Part shown: one piece after another, positions 1-8,692 of the stretch | How the letters are laid out: the number at the start of each line of letters is the position of its first letter | How positions within the stretch are numbered: position 1 is the first letter of the stretch | Origin: Pseudonocardia sp. N23 | GTDB taxonomy: Bacteria; Actinomycetota; Actinomycetes; Mycobacteriales; Pseudonocardiaceae | Length of the DNA: 64,000 bases | Assembly: GCF_002583555.1 (NCBI RefSeq) | Contig: NZ_BEGX01000063.1 | Location: 41,308-105,307, forward strand | Reading direction: 5' to 3' | Position numbers and translations under genes: made by a program | Notes under the pieces: model-generated | Databases searched by the model: none | Seen by the model: only the letters and a program-made list of their open reading frames with translations | Told to the model about the DNA's origin: nothing

Positions 1-1
1 A

Positions 2-1414
2 CCCCGGACCGGGAAGTCGGGATGGCTGGCCGGGCAGATCCTCGACGCCCCCGGCGCAGCGCTGGTCGCGTCGACCCGCGGCGATCTCTACGAGCTGACC
101 GCCGGAGTTCGGGCGGCACGTGGGCCGGTGTGGGTGTTCAACGCCGTCGGCCTCGCCGGGCTCCCGTCCACGGTCACGTTCGACCCGGTCTCGGGCTGCG
201 GTGATCCGGTGACGGCGGGGGAGCGGGCCACGGACATGCTCGCCGCCACCACCCGCGCCAGCAGCTCGGGGGATCGGGAGTTCTGGGACGCCCAAGGCCG
301 CCGCGTCCTCGCCGCGCTCCTGCACGCCGCCGCCCTGGGCGATAAGTCGATGCGTGACGTCCTGGGCTGGCTCGCCGACCCGGGTGCGGCCTCCCGCGAG
401 GTGACGGTGCTGCTGCGGCGCAGCCCGGAGCCGGCGTTCGAGCTGGACCTGGGCCAGTTCCTGGGCACGAACGACCGCACCCGATCGTCGATCACCTCGA
501 CGGTCATGCCCGCGCTCGGGTGGCTGACCAGCCCGGCCGCGAGCGCCGCCGCCGGTCTGGGCGATGCGGTGCCCTGGGCCCGGGCGTTGGATGTCGAGGA
601 GCTCCTGCGCACGAACGGCACCGTCTATCTGTTGGGTGGGGAGGAGGCGCAGGTCGCTCCGCTGGTGTGCGCGTTGACCGGGCACATCGCCCGCCAGGCC
701 CGCCGCACCGCCGCCACCCGCCCAGGCGGGCGGCTCGACCCGCCGCTACGCCTGGCCCTCGACGAGGCGGCACTGATCTGCCCGGTGCCGTTGGAGTCGT
801 GGACGGCGGACATGGGTGGGCGTGGGGTGAACATCATCTGCGCGTTCCAGTCCCGCGCGCAGCTCCTCGCCCGCTACGGCACCCATGACGCGGCGACGAT
901 CCTGAACAACTCGGGCTCGATCATGGTGTTCGGCGGCACCCGCGACCGGGACGATCTCCAGTTCTGGTCCACCCTCACCGGCGAACGCGACGAACCCGCC
1001 GACACCGTCGACCCGGCCCGGCACACGACGGCGCGGGCGACGCGCAAGACGGCGGTGCTCTCGCCGGCGCAGATCGCGAACCTCCCGGCCGGGCGAGTGC
1101 TGGTGATCCGGCGGGGGATCGCGCCGGTGATCGGGCGGGCGCAGATGATCTGGCAACGCCCCGAGCGGCGCCGGGCCGCGTTCGCCGCCGACCACCCGGG
1201 CCTCGCCGAGCGCCTCGAGCGCTGGGCCGCCTGGTGGCAGGCGCTCTCTGCACGCATCGCGCGACGCCTGCGGCGCCGACACGTCCTGGTCCGCCCGATC
1301 CGCGGCGTGCTGACCGCGGAGCCGCACACCGCGAGGTCGCAGCGGCCCTCTCTGGTCGTCGTCGACGCACTCCCACTCGAGACCGACGAGGGAGACCAAC
1401 GCCCGACCGGGTGA
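2..1414 (+). CDS. VirD4/TraG-like conjugative coupling ATPase (5' end outside window)
   Basis: The open frame runs in from the window edge, so the true start lies upstream. The first visible residues are PRTGKS, a Walker A loop. Further on come a Walker B-like stretch (LALDEAALICP) and the VirD4-type segment GRGVNIICAFQSRAQL, typical of the TraM-recognition half of TraG/TraD/VirD4 coupling proteins. About 470 aa are visible; the missing N-terminus would carry the membrane anchor. In this family the hexameric inner-membrane ATPase links the relaxase-DNA complex to the transfer channel. The MobF relaxase 2.3 kb downstream on the same strand supports that role. A basic tail ends the protein. Confidence 0.85.
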   Translation, partial: PRTGKSGWLAGQILDAPGAALVASTRGDLYELTAGVRAARGPVWVFNAVGLAGLPSTVTFDPVSGCGDPVTAGERATDMLAATTRASSSGDREFWDAQGRRVLAALLHAAALGDKSMRDVLGWLADPGAASREVTVLLRRSPEPAFELDLGQFLGTNDRTRSSITSTVMPALGWLTSPAASAAAGLGDAVPWARALDVEELLRTNGTVYLLGGEEAQVAPLVCALTGHIARQARRTAATRPGGRLDPPLRLALDEAALICPVPLESWTADMGGRGVNIICAFQSRAQLLARYGTHDAATILNNSGSIMVFGGTRDRDDLQFWSTLTGERDEPADTVDPARHTTARATRKTAVLSPAQIANLPAGRVLVIRRGIAPVIGRAQMIWQRPERRRAAFAADHPGLAERLERWAAWWQALSARIARRLRRRHVLVRPIRGVLTAEPHTARSQRPSLVVVDALPLETDEGDQRPTG

Positions 1415-1509
1415 CCACCTCGGCTGTCCCACTCCTTGCCCGCTGGCCGGACCCGCTCGAACGGGGTGGGTCTGGCCCGGGCTCCATGAACGACTCCAGG
1501 AGTTCACGC

Positions 1510-2172
1510 ATGACCACGAACAACCCGCCGCCAGCGAACCCGGTCGAGAGTGACTGGGCGGGGCCGGTGGCCGGGCTGGCGCGCCTGGTCGATGGGCTGC
1601 GCCGCGACGTCGACCCCCTCGCTGCGTTGCCACGGCGGGTGGAGGAGCTGGCCGAGGTCCTGGCCCGGCTCTCGGAGACCGTCGCCGCGATCGCCACCCG
1701 CCGCAACACCGGCCCTGCACCGACCTGGCTACTCGCCCCGGAGAACCCTCAGGACACCGCGACGCTGCTCGACGAGCTGTCGGCGTGGATGCCCGCGATC
1801 TACCTCCGCTATCCCGACGCCGCAGCGGTGTTGCCGGATTGCTGGCTCTGGCACCCCGACGTTGTCGAAGAACTGATCTGGTTGATGTACGCCTGGTCGG
1901 GCGCCTACCAAGGCCCCGCCCCGTCGGTCGCACTCGTCGGCGACTGGCACGACCGCCAACGCCCCGGTGTCGTGCGCCGCATCCGCCAGACCGTCGGGTC
2001 GTGCTCGCGTGAGCGGCACCGCGACCGACCCGGCCGCCCACCCCTGCACGCCGGGCGCCCCGACCTCCCGGGCTCCGACCAGCTCCACGAGATCGCCGCC
2101 TGGTGGGCCACCGGCCGCGACACCACCCCGCCCGAACCCGCCCCGCTGGCCGCGGAAGGAGCCTGGACATGA
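1510..2172 (+). CDS. DUF4913-like mobile-element protein
   Basis: 220 aa. ATG 1510 is chosen because AGGAG lies 7 nt upstream (1498-1502); an in-frame ATG at 1486 has no such site. A proline-rich start and a short heptad-like helix (PRRVEELAEVLARL) precede a tryptophan-rich core with WHPDVVEELIWLMYAW and VALVGDWHDRQR. That core resembles DUF4913, a domain of unknown function found beside actinobacterial transfer genes. The stop overlaps the next start (ATGA), so the two are translationally coupled. The biochemical role is unknown; an accessory role in transfer or maintenance is inferred from position. Confidence 0.65.
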   Translation: MTTNNPPPANPVESDWAGPVAGLARLVDGLRRDVDPLAALPRRVEELAEVLARLSETVAAIATRRNTGPAPTWLLAPENPQDTATLLDELSAWMPAIYLRYPDAAAVLPDCWLWHPDVVEELIWLMYAWSGAYQGPAPSVALVGDWHDRQRPGVVRRIRQTVGSCSRERHRDRPGRPPLHAGRPDLPGSDQLHEIAAWWATGRDTTPPEPAPLAAEGAWT

Positions 2173-2567
2173 CCGCCACCGACCACCAGCGCGCGAACAC
2201 CACACCGAGCTGGCTGTGCGAACGCGATATCGAGGCCGTCGCCGAGTTCCTCGACCCCTGGATCACCGCCGCCACCGCAGCCCCGGACTACATCGACGTT
2301 CCCCTGCTCGGGACCGAGGAGTGGGCCGAGGCCGGCACCGAGCTGAGGCTCGCAGCAGTGGCGGTGTTCGTGATCGGCTGCCTGGTCGAGCGCGACCCGA
2401 TCGTCATCGCCGGTCGTCTGGCCGCGGAGGTCGCCGTTCTGCGGACGTCGCGGATGGCCGCTGCCCGTCAGACCTCGCACGCGATCTCTGCTGCCGGGGA
2501 CTGGTCCGCGCTCGCGCGCCGGCTGATCCAGCGCGGCGGCGACGGCCAGCGACGGCGGCCCCGATGA
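2169..2567 (+). CDS. DUF2742-like mobile-element protein
   Basis: 132 aa, starting at the ATGA overlap with the preceding gene, which fixes the start. The C-terminal part (SHAISAAGDWSALARRLIQR) resembles the DUF2742 signature seen in actinobacterial prophages and integrative elements; the middle has a hydrophobic helix around AAVAVFVIGCLVE. No catalytic motif is visible. The next gene also starts in an ATGA overlap, giving a tight three-gene block between the coupling ATPase and the relaxase. The function is unknown. Confidence 0.6.
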   Translation: MTATDHQRANTTPSWLCERDIEAVAEFLDPWITAATAAPDYIDVPLLGTEEWAEAGTELRLAAVAVFVIGCLVERDPIVIAGRLAAEVAVLRTSRMAAARQTSHAISAAGDWSALARRLIQRGGDGQRRRPR

Positions 2568-3475
2568 CCGCCGACACCGGCTCGGGCAGTCGGTGGGTGT
2601 TGTGGCTGCCCGGCCTCGTCGTCGCGCTCGGTGCCGCGGCGGCTACGGCGCACGGTCTCTACGAGGTCGCGGTTGCTGCGCGGGTTCCGGCGTCGATCGC
2701 CTGGATCTATCCGCTGATCACCGACGGGCTCGCCGTGGTCGCCTACACCGCCACCGCCCGCCTGAGCGGATCGGCGCGCGGCTACGCCTGGGCCGTCGTG
2801 GTCCTGTCCGCTGGCCTGTCCGGGCTCGCGCAGGCGGTGTTCCTTGCGAGTGACGTCGACGCGGCCACTGCGGCGAGTCTGGCGGTGCCCGGCTCACTGA
2901 GGTTCGGGATCGGGGCGTGGCCGGCCATCGCGGCCGCGCTCGCCGCACACCTGCTCCACCTCCTGGCCGCCGAGGGTCCCGCCACCGAAAGTGAGCGTTC
3001 AGCCGTTCAATCGGTCCAGCTGCATTCAAGCGTCGACGTTGAAACCGTTCAACAGCAGCCGTTCAGTCGTTCAGAGCGTTCAAACGGCCGTTCAGTGGGG
3101 TGTTCAGAGGCCCTAACCGCGCCCCTCGCGGCCGTCGAGGGCGAGCGTGAGCCCGGGGTGGCGTGCAACGGCAGTGACGGGGTGGTCACTCCGTTCATGG
3201 GACGGATTGAACGCCCCTCTGCGAGGGGCGGGGAGGCGCCAGCGCGCGACCGCGCGCTGGCCGCCGCGGCCCGCCTCATAGCCCGCACCGGGGGGCTGCC
3301 GACGGTCTCGGAGGTCGAGACCGAGGCAGGTGTGTCCCGCGGCACCGCCGCGTCGGTGCTCAAGGCGCTGCGCGACGACAAGCCGACGCAGCGCGAGCTA
3401 CGTGCGGCCGACCCGAACGCCGCAACCGCCACAACCGGTGATCTCAACAACCGCGATAAGGACACCCGGCGATGA
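2564..3475 (+). CDS. DUF2637 membrane protein with C-terminal helix-turn-helix
   Basis: 303 aa; the start is fixed by ATGA overlap. Residues 1 to about 125 form four predicted membrane helices of the DUF2637 type, a family common on actinobacterial plasmids and ICEs and linked to spread functions. A polar linker rich in Ser, Gln and Val follows; its DNA carries the GTTCA repeats listed separately. The C-terminal part (ARLIARTGGLPTVSEVETEA, then VSRGTAASVLKAL) looks like a winged HTH. A membrane-tethered DNA-binding protein is a reasonable inference. The gene ends 240 bp before the relaxase. Confidence 0.7.
   Translation: MTADTGSGSRWVLWLPGLVVALGAAAATAHGLYEVAVAARVPASIAWIYPLITDGLAVVAYTATARLSGSARGYAWAVVVLSAGLSGLAQAVFLASDVDAATAASLAVPGSLRFGIGAWPAIAAALAAHLLHLLAAEGPATESERSAVQSVQLHSSVDVETVQQQPFSRSERSNGRSVGCSEALTAPLAAVEGEREPGVACNGSDGVVTPFMGRIERPSARGGEAPARDRALAAAARLIARTGGLPTVSEVETEAGVSRGTAASVLKALRDDKPTQRELRAADPNAATATTGDLNNRDKDTRR
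2997..3106 (+). repeat. Cluster of eight GTTCA repeats (iteron-like)
   Basis: GTTCA occurs at 2997, 3005, 3047, 3061, 3069, 3078, 3090 and 3102, mostly followed by A or G, with an inverted GTTGAA at 3039. Spacings are 8 to 14 bp apart from one 42-bp gap. The cluster lies in the linker coding region of the DUF2637 gene. TTGAAC words recur inside the relaxase 5' region (4021-4061). It may only reflect biased codons. Confidence 0.45.
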
Positions 3476-3632
3476 CCAGCACAGCTCTCCAGCACCGACC
3501 CAGCACTCACCTCACCAACGACACGACAGCGACCACTCAGCACTTCAGCAAGACCGACAAAGCCACCGAAACAGACCCAACAGCTACAAGATCAAAGCCA
3601 TCACACCTAGGCATCACGATCCGAAGGGGCCG

Positions 3633-3649
3633 GGCGGCCTCCGGCCGCC
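3633..3649. other. Perfect 7-bp inverted repeat before the relaxase
   Basis: GGCGGCC-tcc-GGCCGCC lies 68 bp before the relaxase start, in a 240-bp stretch (3476-3716) that is noticeably AT-richer at 3480-3600 than its surroundings. No convincing gene is seen there; an 83-codon frame opening at 3472 has unremarkable composition. MobF origins of transfer usually sit next to the relaxase gene and contain inverted repeats, so this is either part of an oriT or a terminator for the upstream block. Confidence 0.4.
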
Positions 3650-3716
3650 ACGGGGACCGACCGACTGTTGTTGATCTCCGCCGTTCGCTGCCCGCCCGGG
3701 CGTACGGCGGTGGGTC

Positions 3717-6700
3717 ATGCTGACCATTGCCGTCGGCTACAGCCCGGACTACCTGTTGAAGGAGGTCGCGACCGGGCGGGAGAACTACTACACCGGCGCC
3801 GTCATCGAAGGTGAGCCTCCGGGCCGCTGGTGGGGTGCCGGGGCGGAGTCGCTGGGCCTGTCCGGGCTGGTCGACGCCCAGGACATGACCGGTCTCTACG
3901 AGCGGTTCCTCGACCCGCGCGCCGAGGGGTTCACCGACAGGTCCCGCTGGGGCGAGCTCCCGACCCTCGGGCACACCGGCCGCCGGTACCTGTCCGAGGA
4001 CGAGCTGTACGCGACGGCTCTTGAACGCGAGTTGAACGCCAGCCCTGAACGCCGCGTTGAACTTCGTACAGAAGCGGGCAAGGCCGCCCGCCGCAACGTG
4101 GCCTTCCTGGATGTCACGTTCAGCGTTCAGAAGTCGGTCACGCTCCTGCACACCGCGTTCGAGGCCGAACAGGTCAAAGCCGCCGCGGCCGGCGACGAGC
4201 CGACCGCTGCCGCGTGGGGCGAGTTCAAGACCGCGGTCGAGGACGCGATCTGGGCAGGCAACAACGCCGCCCTCACCTACCTGTCGGACAAGGCCGGGTA
4301 CTCCCGGGTCGGTCACCACGGGGGAGTGGCGGGCCGGTTCGTCGACGCGCACGACTGGACGGTGGCGTCGTTCTTCCAGCACGACTCACGCGATCACGAC
4401 CCGCAGCTCCACATCCACAACGCCGTCCTTAACCGCGTCCAGGGCCCCGACGGGGCGTGGCGGACCGTCGACTCCCGCGCGATGCACAAGTGGCGCGCCG
4501 CCGCCGGAGCGGTCGCCGAGCGCACCACCGAGGAACGCCTCTCCCACTCACTAGGGATGGCGTTCGCGACACGCCCGGATGGCAAGGCCCGCGAAGTGGT
4601 CGGTGTCAGCTCGGAGGCGATGGCGCTGATCTCGTCGCGGCGTCGGGCGGTGACCGCGAAGGCAGCCGAGCTGATCGAAGCGTTCGAGACCCAGTTCGGC
4701 CGGACTCCGAACGGGCTCGAGCGTGACCGGCTGTCGAGACAGGCGACGTTTGCGACGCGGCGGGCGAAGTCCCACGACGGCCAGACCCGCGAACAACTCC
4801 TCTCCAGGGTCGACGCCCAGCTGCGTTCCGAGGTGGCCGGCGGTCTCGCCGGGGTCGCGCAGGCAGCGCTCGCTGCGCGGGAGGGTCGGCCGGCGCCGCA
4901 GGAGTGGTCGCTTCAAGCGGTGATCGAGACCGCGCTCGCCGACGTCCAACAGCGCAAGGCCGGCTGGACCCGTTCCGACCTCACCCGTGCGATCAACGCC
5001 GCCCTGCCGGACTACCTCGGGACCCCGGACGGCGTCGACGTCGCTCGGCTCTTGGACGAGCTCGCCGACGAGGCCCTCCGCTACGCAACGCCTCTCGACA
5101 CTGCCCGCCCCGCCGAAGATGCCCTCCCGGCTGAGCTGCGACTGGACGACGGCGAGTCCGTCTACCAAGCCCCGGGCGGGCGGCTCTACGCCACACCCGA
5201 GCACGTCCGCACCGAACGCATCCTGCTCGCCGCCGCCGGCGACACCTCCGGGGTCGCGGTGCATCCGCTGCAGGCACAGCGCTTCCTCGACGCGCTCCGC
5301 GAGTCCGGCATCGAGCTCGGCGTCGACCAGGCCGCCGCCGTCCACGGCATCCTCACCTCCGGCGCCCGCGTCGAGACCCTCATCGGACCGGCAGGGACGG
5401 GCAAGTCATTCGTCGTCGGCGCGCTAGCGAAGGCGTGGACCGAACCCTCGCACGCCCCGGAGGGAGTGGAACGGCGGGTGTTCGGGCTCGCGACCTCGCA
5501 GATCGCCACCGAGGTCCTGGTCGCTGAAGGGCTGACCGCGCGCAATGTCGCTGCGTGGCTGGCCATCCAGAACCGGCTCGACGCGTCCGCCTTCGACCAG
5601 AGCGCCGGTGACCAGCCGTGGCGGCTGCGCGCCGGGGACCTGGTCGTGGTCGACGAGTCGGCGATGACCGACACCCCGGCCCTGGCCGCGATCCACCGTC
5701 GCGTCGAGGCCGCGGGGGCGAAGCTGCTGCTCGTCGGCGACCATCGCCAACTCGCCGCGGTCGGCGCCGGCGGCGGGATGGATCTGATCGCCGGCACTGG
5801 CGCCCGCTACGAGCTCGCCGACGCCCGCCGCTTCACCGACGCATGGGAACGGGGGGCGTCGCTACGCCTGCGAGCCGGGGACGAGAACGTCCTGCGCGAC
5901 TACTTCCAGCACGGTCGGTTGCTGGACTCCGGCGCCGTTGAGCAGGCCGAGACCAGCGGCTGCCGGGCTTGGCTGGCCGACACCCTCGCCGGCAAACGCT
6001 CGCTGCTGCTCGTCGACACCAACGACCAGGCCGCACGCCTGTCCGCGGCGCTGCGCGCCGAGCTGGTCCGGCTCGGGCGAGTCGCCGAGGACGGGGTATC
6101 ACTCGGGTCGCATGGCACCTATGCCGGGGTCGGGGACCTGGTCCAGGCTCGCGCGAACGGCTGGAACCTCGCCGGGGTGGAGGGCAATCGTCGCGGCCCG
6201 ATCAACCGCGAGACCTACCGCGTCACCGCCACCCGCCCCGACGGCGCCGTCGAGGTCACCACCGACGCGGGGGAGCGAATCGTACTTCTCGCTGGCTACG
6301 TCGCGGACCACCTGGCGCTCGCCTACGCCTCGACCGTCCACGCCGCGCAGGGCACCACGGTCGACACGAGCCACACCGTCGTCACCCCGCGGACCGGGCA
6401 CGAGGCGTTCTACGTCGGGATGTCTCGCGGCCGCGCGCGCAACACCGCCCACATCACTACCGTCACCGGCCCGGACGATCCGGCCCGCGGCCGCGACGAC
6501 CAGACGCTCCATCGTGATCCGGTCGCCGCAGTAGCGGCGATCCTCGACCCGGACGCGCCAGTCGCCGCGGCGTCAGCGCTGGCCACGGCCACTCGCTCAG
6601 TCGACGAGACCACCTCGGTGCGCACACCGGCCGAGTTGTTCGCCGACGCCGCCCAGCTCGCCGCGACCCATCGCACCGCGGTCTGGCTCGACGAGCTCAC

Positions 6701-8009
6701 CGCCGACGGCACCCTCACCCTGCACAACCGGCGACGGATCGCCGCCGAGGACGGCGCCGCCTCCCTCACCCGTGTCCTGCGCAGCGCCGAGATCGCCGGC
6801 TACGACCCCCGCCAGGTCCTCCACGCCGCGATCGCCGACCGCTCCCTCGACGGAGCCCGCAACACCACCAACGTGATCTACCACCGCATCAGCGACCGAC
6901 ACCGCTTCGACCCCGACGGCAGCACCTGGGCCGCCTGGACACCCCGAGTCGACGATCCGGACTGGCAGCGCTACCTCGACCAGCTCGCCGACGCCGCCGA
7001 CCAACGCACTGTCGAGCTGGGCCGGGCCGCCGCCGACGACCCGGCGACGTGGGCCCTGGCTGCGTTCGGACCGATCCCGAACGAGCCCAACGCACGCGCG
7101 GACTGGATCAACGACGTCGGCGTTGTCGCCGCCTACCGTGAGCTCCGCGACCACCACAGCGACACAGAAGCCCTCGGGCCGGCACCGCAGCCGGGCCAGG
7201 TCGAGCAGTTCGCCGCATACCAGGCAGCTTGGCGAGCGCTCGGCAGGCCGGATGTCGATCGCGAAGAGCGCGAACTCTCCGACGGCCAGCTGCGGATGCG
7301 GGCCCGCGCCGCTGAACGTGAGGTCCCGTGGGCGCCGCGCTACGTCGGCAACGAGCTCGCCGCAACCCGCCAGGCCGGCGAGTACCACCGGCAGACCGCG
7401 GCGTTGTGCCTGGCGGACGCGGACGCTGCCGTCGACGCGCTGATGGGCGAGAGCCTCCGACTAGAAGCAGAGAACTCGCTGGCATTGGCAAGCGCCCTCG
7501 ATCAGCGGATCGAGCAGCTCGAGGGGCTCGACGCCGTCAGGTCCCGTTGGCTCGCCCACACCGCAGCCACCCGCGCCGCCGGTGAGCGGGCTCAGGCGGA
7601 GCTCGCCCTCCGCCATGCCGACGACGCCGAGCCCGAGCCGCAGATCACGGCCGAGGAATGGCTCACCGCACACCGCGAGCACCAGGTGATCGAGGACGCA
7701 CACCGTGACGTCACGGCGGACTACGAGCTCCGCGAGGAAGAGCTGACAGTGTCGGCCAGGCCAGCCGATGTCCGCGAGGTTGCGGCCGAGGAAGCGCCCC
7801 AGATCCGCGAGGACGCCGTCCGTGTCCCGTCCGCCGACGAGACAGCCGCAGCGCTCGCCCGCGCACATCGAGCGCTGGCCGAGATCGATGCCCGCGACGC
7901 ATACGATGCCCAGCACGAACCGGCCGACCGAGCTGCCGAGCTCAACGCGTGGCATGCGGAAGACCTGACGACGGACGACTCCCGCGACGAGGCGCTCGAC
8001 TACACCTGA
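3717..8009 (+). CDS. MobF-family relaxase/helicase (TrwC/TraI type)
   Basis: 1430 aa. Begins MLTIAVGYSPDYLL, the usual TrwC N-terminus; Tyr24-Tyr25 in ENYYTG fit the catalytic tyrosine pair. The metal-binding motif is DPQLHIHN with His232 and His234. A superfamily-1 helicase follows: Walker A GPAGTGKS (557-564), Walker B-like VVVDESAMT, GDHRQL, and the late motifs STVHAAQGTT and FYVGMSRGR. The C-terminal 450 residues are charged and helical. In this family the protein nicks oriT, stays covalently bound to the 5' end and unwinds the strand for transfer. No upstream Shine-Dalgarno is obvious. The frame is intact, so the element may still be mobilisable. Confidence 0.93.
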   Translation: MLTIAVGYSPDYLLKEVATGRENYYTGAVIEGEPPGRWWGAGAESLGLSGLVDAQDMTGLYERFLDPRAEGFTDRSRWGELPTLGHTGRRYLSEDELYATALERELNASPERRVELRTEAGKAARRNVAFLDVTFSVQKSVTLLHTAFEAEQVKAAAAGDEPTAAAWGEFKTAVEDAIWAGNNAALTYLSDKAGYSRVGHHGGVAGRFVDAHDWTVASFFQHDSRDHDPQLHIHNAVLNRVQGPDGAWRTVDSRAMHKWRAAAGAVAERTTEERLSHSLGMAFATRPDGKAREVVGVSSEAMALISSRRRAVTAKAAELIEAFETQFGRTPNGLERDRLSRQATFATRRAKSHDGQTREQLLSRVDAQLRSEVAGGLAGVAQAALAAREGRPAPQEWSLQAVIETALADVQQRKAGWTRSDLTRAINAALPDYLGTPDGVDVARLLDELADEALRYATPLDTARPAEDALPAELRLDDGESVYQAPGGRLYATPEHVRTERILLAAAGDTSGVAVHPLQAQRFLDALRESGIELGVDQAAAVHGILTSGARVETLIGPAGTGKSFVVGALAKAWTEPSHAPEGVERRVFGLATSQIATEVLVAEGLTARNVAAWLAIQNRLDASAFDQSAGDQPWRLRAGDLVVVDESAMTDTPALAAIHRRVEAAGAKLLLVGDHRQLAAVGAGGGMDLIAGTGARYELADARRFTDAWERGASLRLRAGDENVLRDYFQHGRLLDSGAVEQAETSGCRAWLADTLAGKRSLLLVDTNDQAARLSAALRAELVRLGRVAEDGVSLGSHGTYAGVGDLVQARANGWNLAGVEGNRRGPINRETYRVTATRPDGAVEVTTDAGERIVLLAGYVADHLALAYASTVHAAQGTTVDTSHTVVTPRTGHEAFYVGMSRGRARNTAHITTVTGPDDPARGRDDQTLHRDPVAAVAAILDPDAPVAAASALATATRSVDETTSVRTPAELFADAAQLAATHRTAVWLDELTADGTLTLHNRRRIAAEDGAASLTRVLRSAEIAGYDPRQVLHAAIADRSLDGARNTTNVIYHRISDRHRFDPDGSTWAAWTPRVDDPDWQRYLDQLADAADQRTVELGRAAADDPATWALAAFGPIPNEPNARADWINDVGVVAAYRELRDHHSDTEALGPAPQPGQVEQFAAYQAAWRALGRPDVDREERELSDGQLRMRARAAEREVPWAPRYVGNELAATRQAGEYHRQTAALCLADADAAVDALMGESLRLEAENSLALASALDQRIEQLEGLDAVRSRWLAHTAATRAAGERAQAELALRHADDAEPEPQITAEEWLTAHREHQVIEDAHRDVTADYELREEELTVSARPADVREVAAEEAPQIREDAVRVPSADETAAALARAHRALAEIDARDAYDAQHEPADRAAELNAWHAEDLTTDDSRDEALDYT

Positions 8010-8437
8010 TCCCGGTGCGACGATGCGTTGGAGCGGTCGAGGCGTGGCGCCGGACCATTGTGGCGCCACGCCCAGCCCAACGCCGCAACGACTGCCTCGA
8101 CGTAGCCCGGCCGGCCGCGCACAAGGGGCGACGTGGTGTCCTCGGCGAGGATCACGGCTGCGATGTACTCGGCCTCGATGAGCTCCTCGATCGCCGACGA
8201 CGTCCTACCGGTGATCGGCGCGACGGGCAGCCGTCGCTGCCCGCGGGACTCGTATGTCGCGCCGGCCAGCCACCGGCATGTGCGTGTCACCCCGCCGGCG
8301 AACCAATCCGTCACACCAGCCTCCGCGGCAGTGGTGGCCTGATCCTCCGCCGCAGCCCAGACGGCGCCGAACTCCGCTACCAGTACTCGGAGATTCTCCC
8401 GGCGGATCCGGCGCAGGTCGTGCTCGACCACCAACAC
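8000..8437 (-). CDS. Hypothetical mobile-element protein
   Basis: About 145 aa if GTG 8437 is the start; the frame stays open to GTG 8644, but that extra N-terminus is low-complexity and arginine-rich and neither start has a good ribosome site. The core (EHDLRRIRRENLRVLVAEFG, later GVTDWFAGGVTRTCRWLAGA) is hydrophobic-amphipathic and ends near GWAWRHNGPAP. It converges on the relaxase with a 10-bp overlap. DNA resembling its 5' region recurs as a relic at 39918-40006. I do not recognise a function; it may mark the cargo end of the element. Confidence 0.5.
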   Translation of the reverse strand: MLVVEHDLRRIRRENLRVLVAEFGAVWAAAEDQATTAAEAGVTDWFAGGVTRTCRWLAGATYESRGQRRLPVAPITGRTSSAIEELIEAEYIAAVILAEDTTSPLVRGRPGYVEAVVAALGWAWRHNGPAPRLDRSNASSHRDQV

Positions 8438-8692
8438 GATTCGAGGGTCGCACGTCGCCCCGACAAGTGGGGTGGCCGCACGTCCAGCCTCCGTCCGAGA
8501 GGGTTCGACGCCCGTCGGGTGAGTACACAGAGCCGCCAAGGCCGCCGCTCGCGGGATACGTCCGGCGTCGAGGGCGCGGGTCCAGCCTGGCCGGCGAGGT
8601 GACGATTGGAGAACCTGTCGACGGTGATGGTGAGTACGCGGCACCCCAGGCGCTCGAGAATCGCAGTTCGCCTCGCTGTGCCAGTGGCACGG

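Noticed and set aside
3472..3723. 83-codon frame opening in an ATGA overlap after the DUF2637 gene
   Set aside because: Composition is non-protein-like, it runs through the inverted repeat and overlaps the relaxase start; kept only as non-coding.
8437..8644. N-terminal extension of the minus-strand hypothetical gene
   Set aside because: Arg/Thr-rich low-complexity translation and no ribosome site at GTG 8644.
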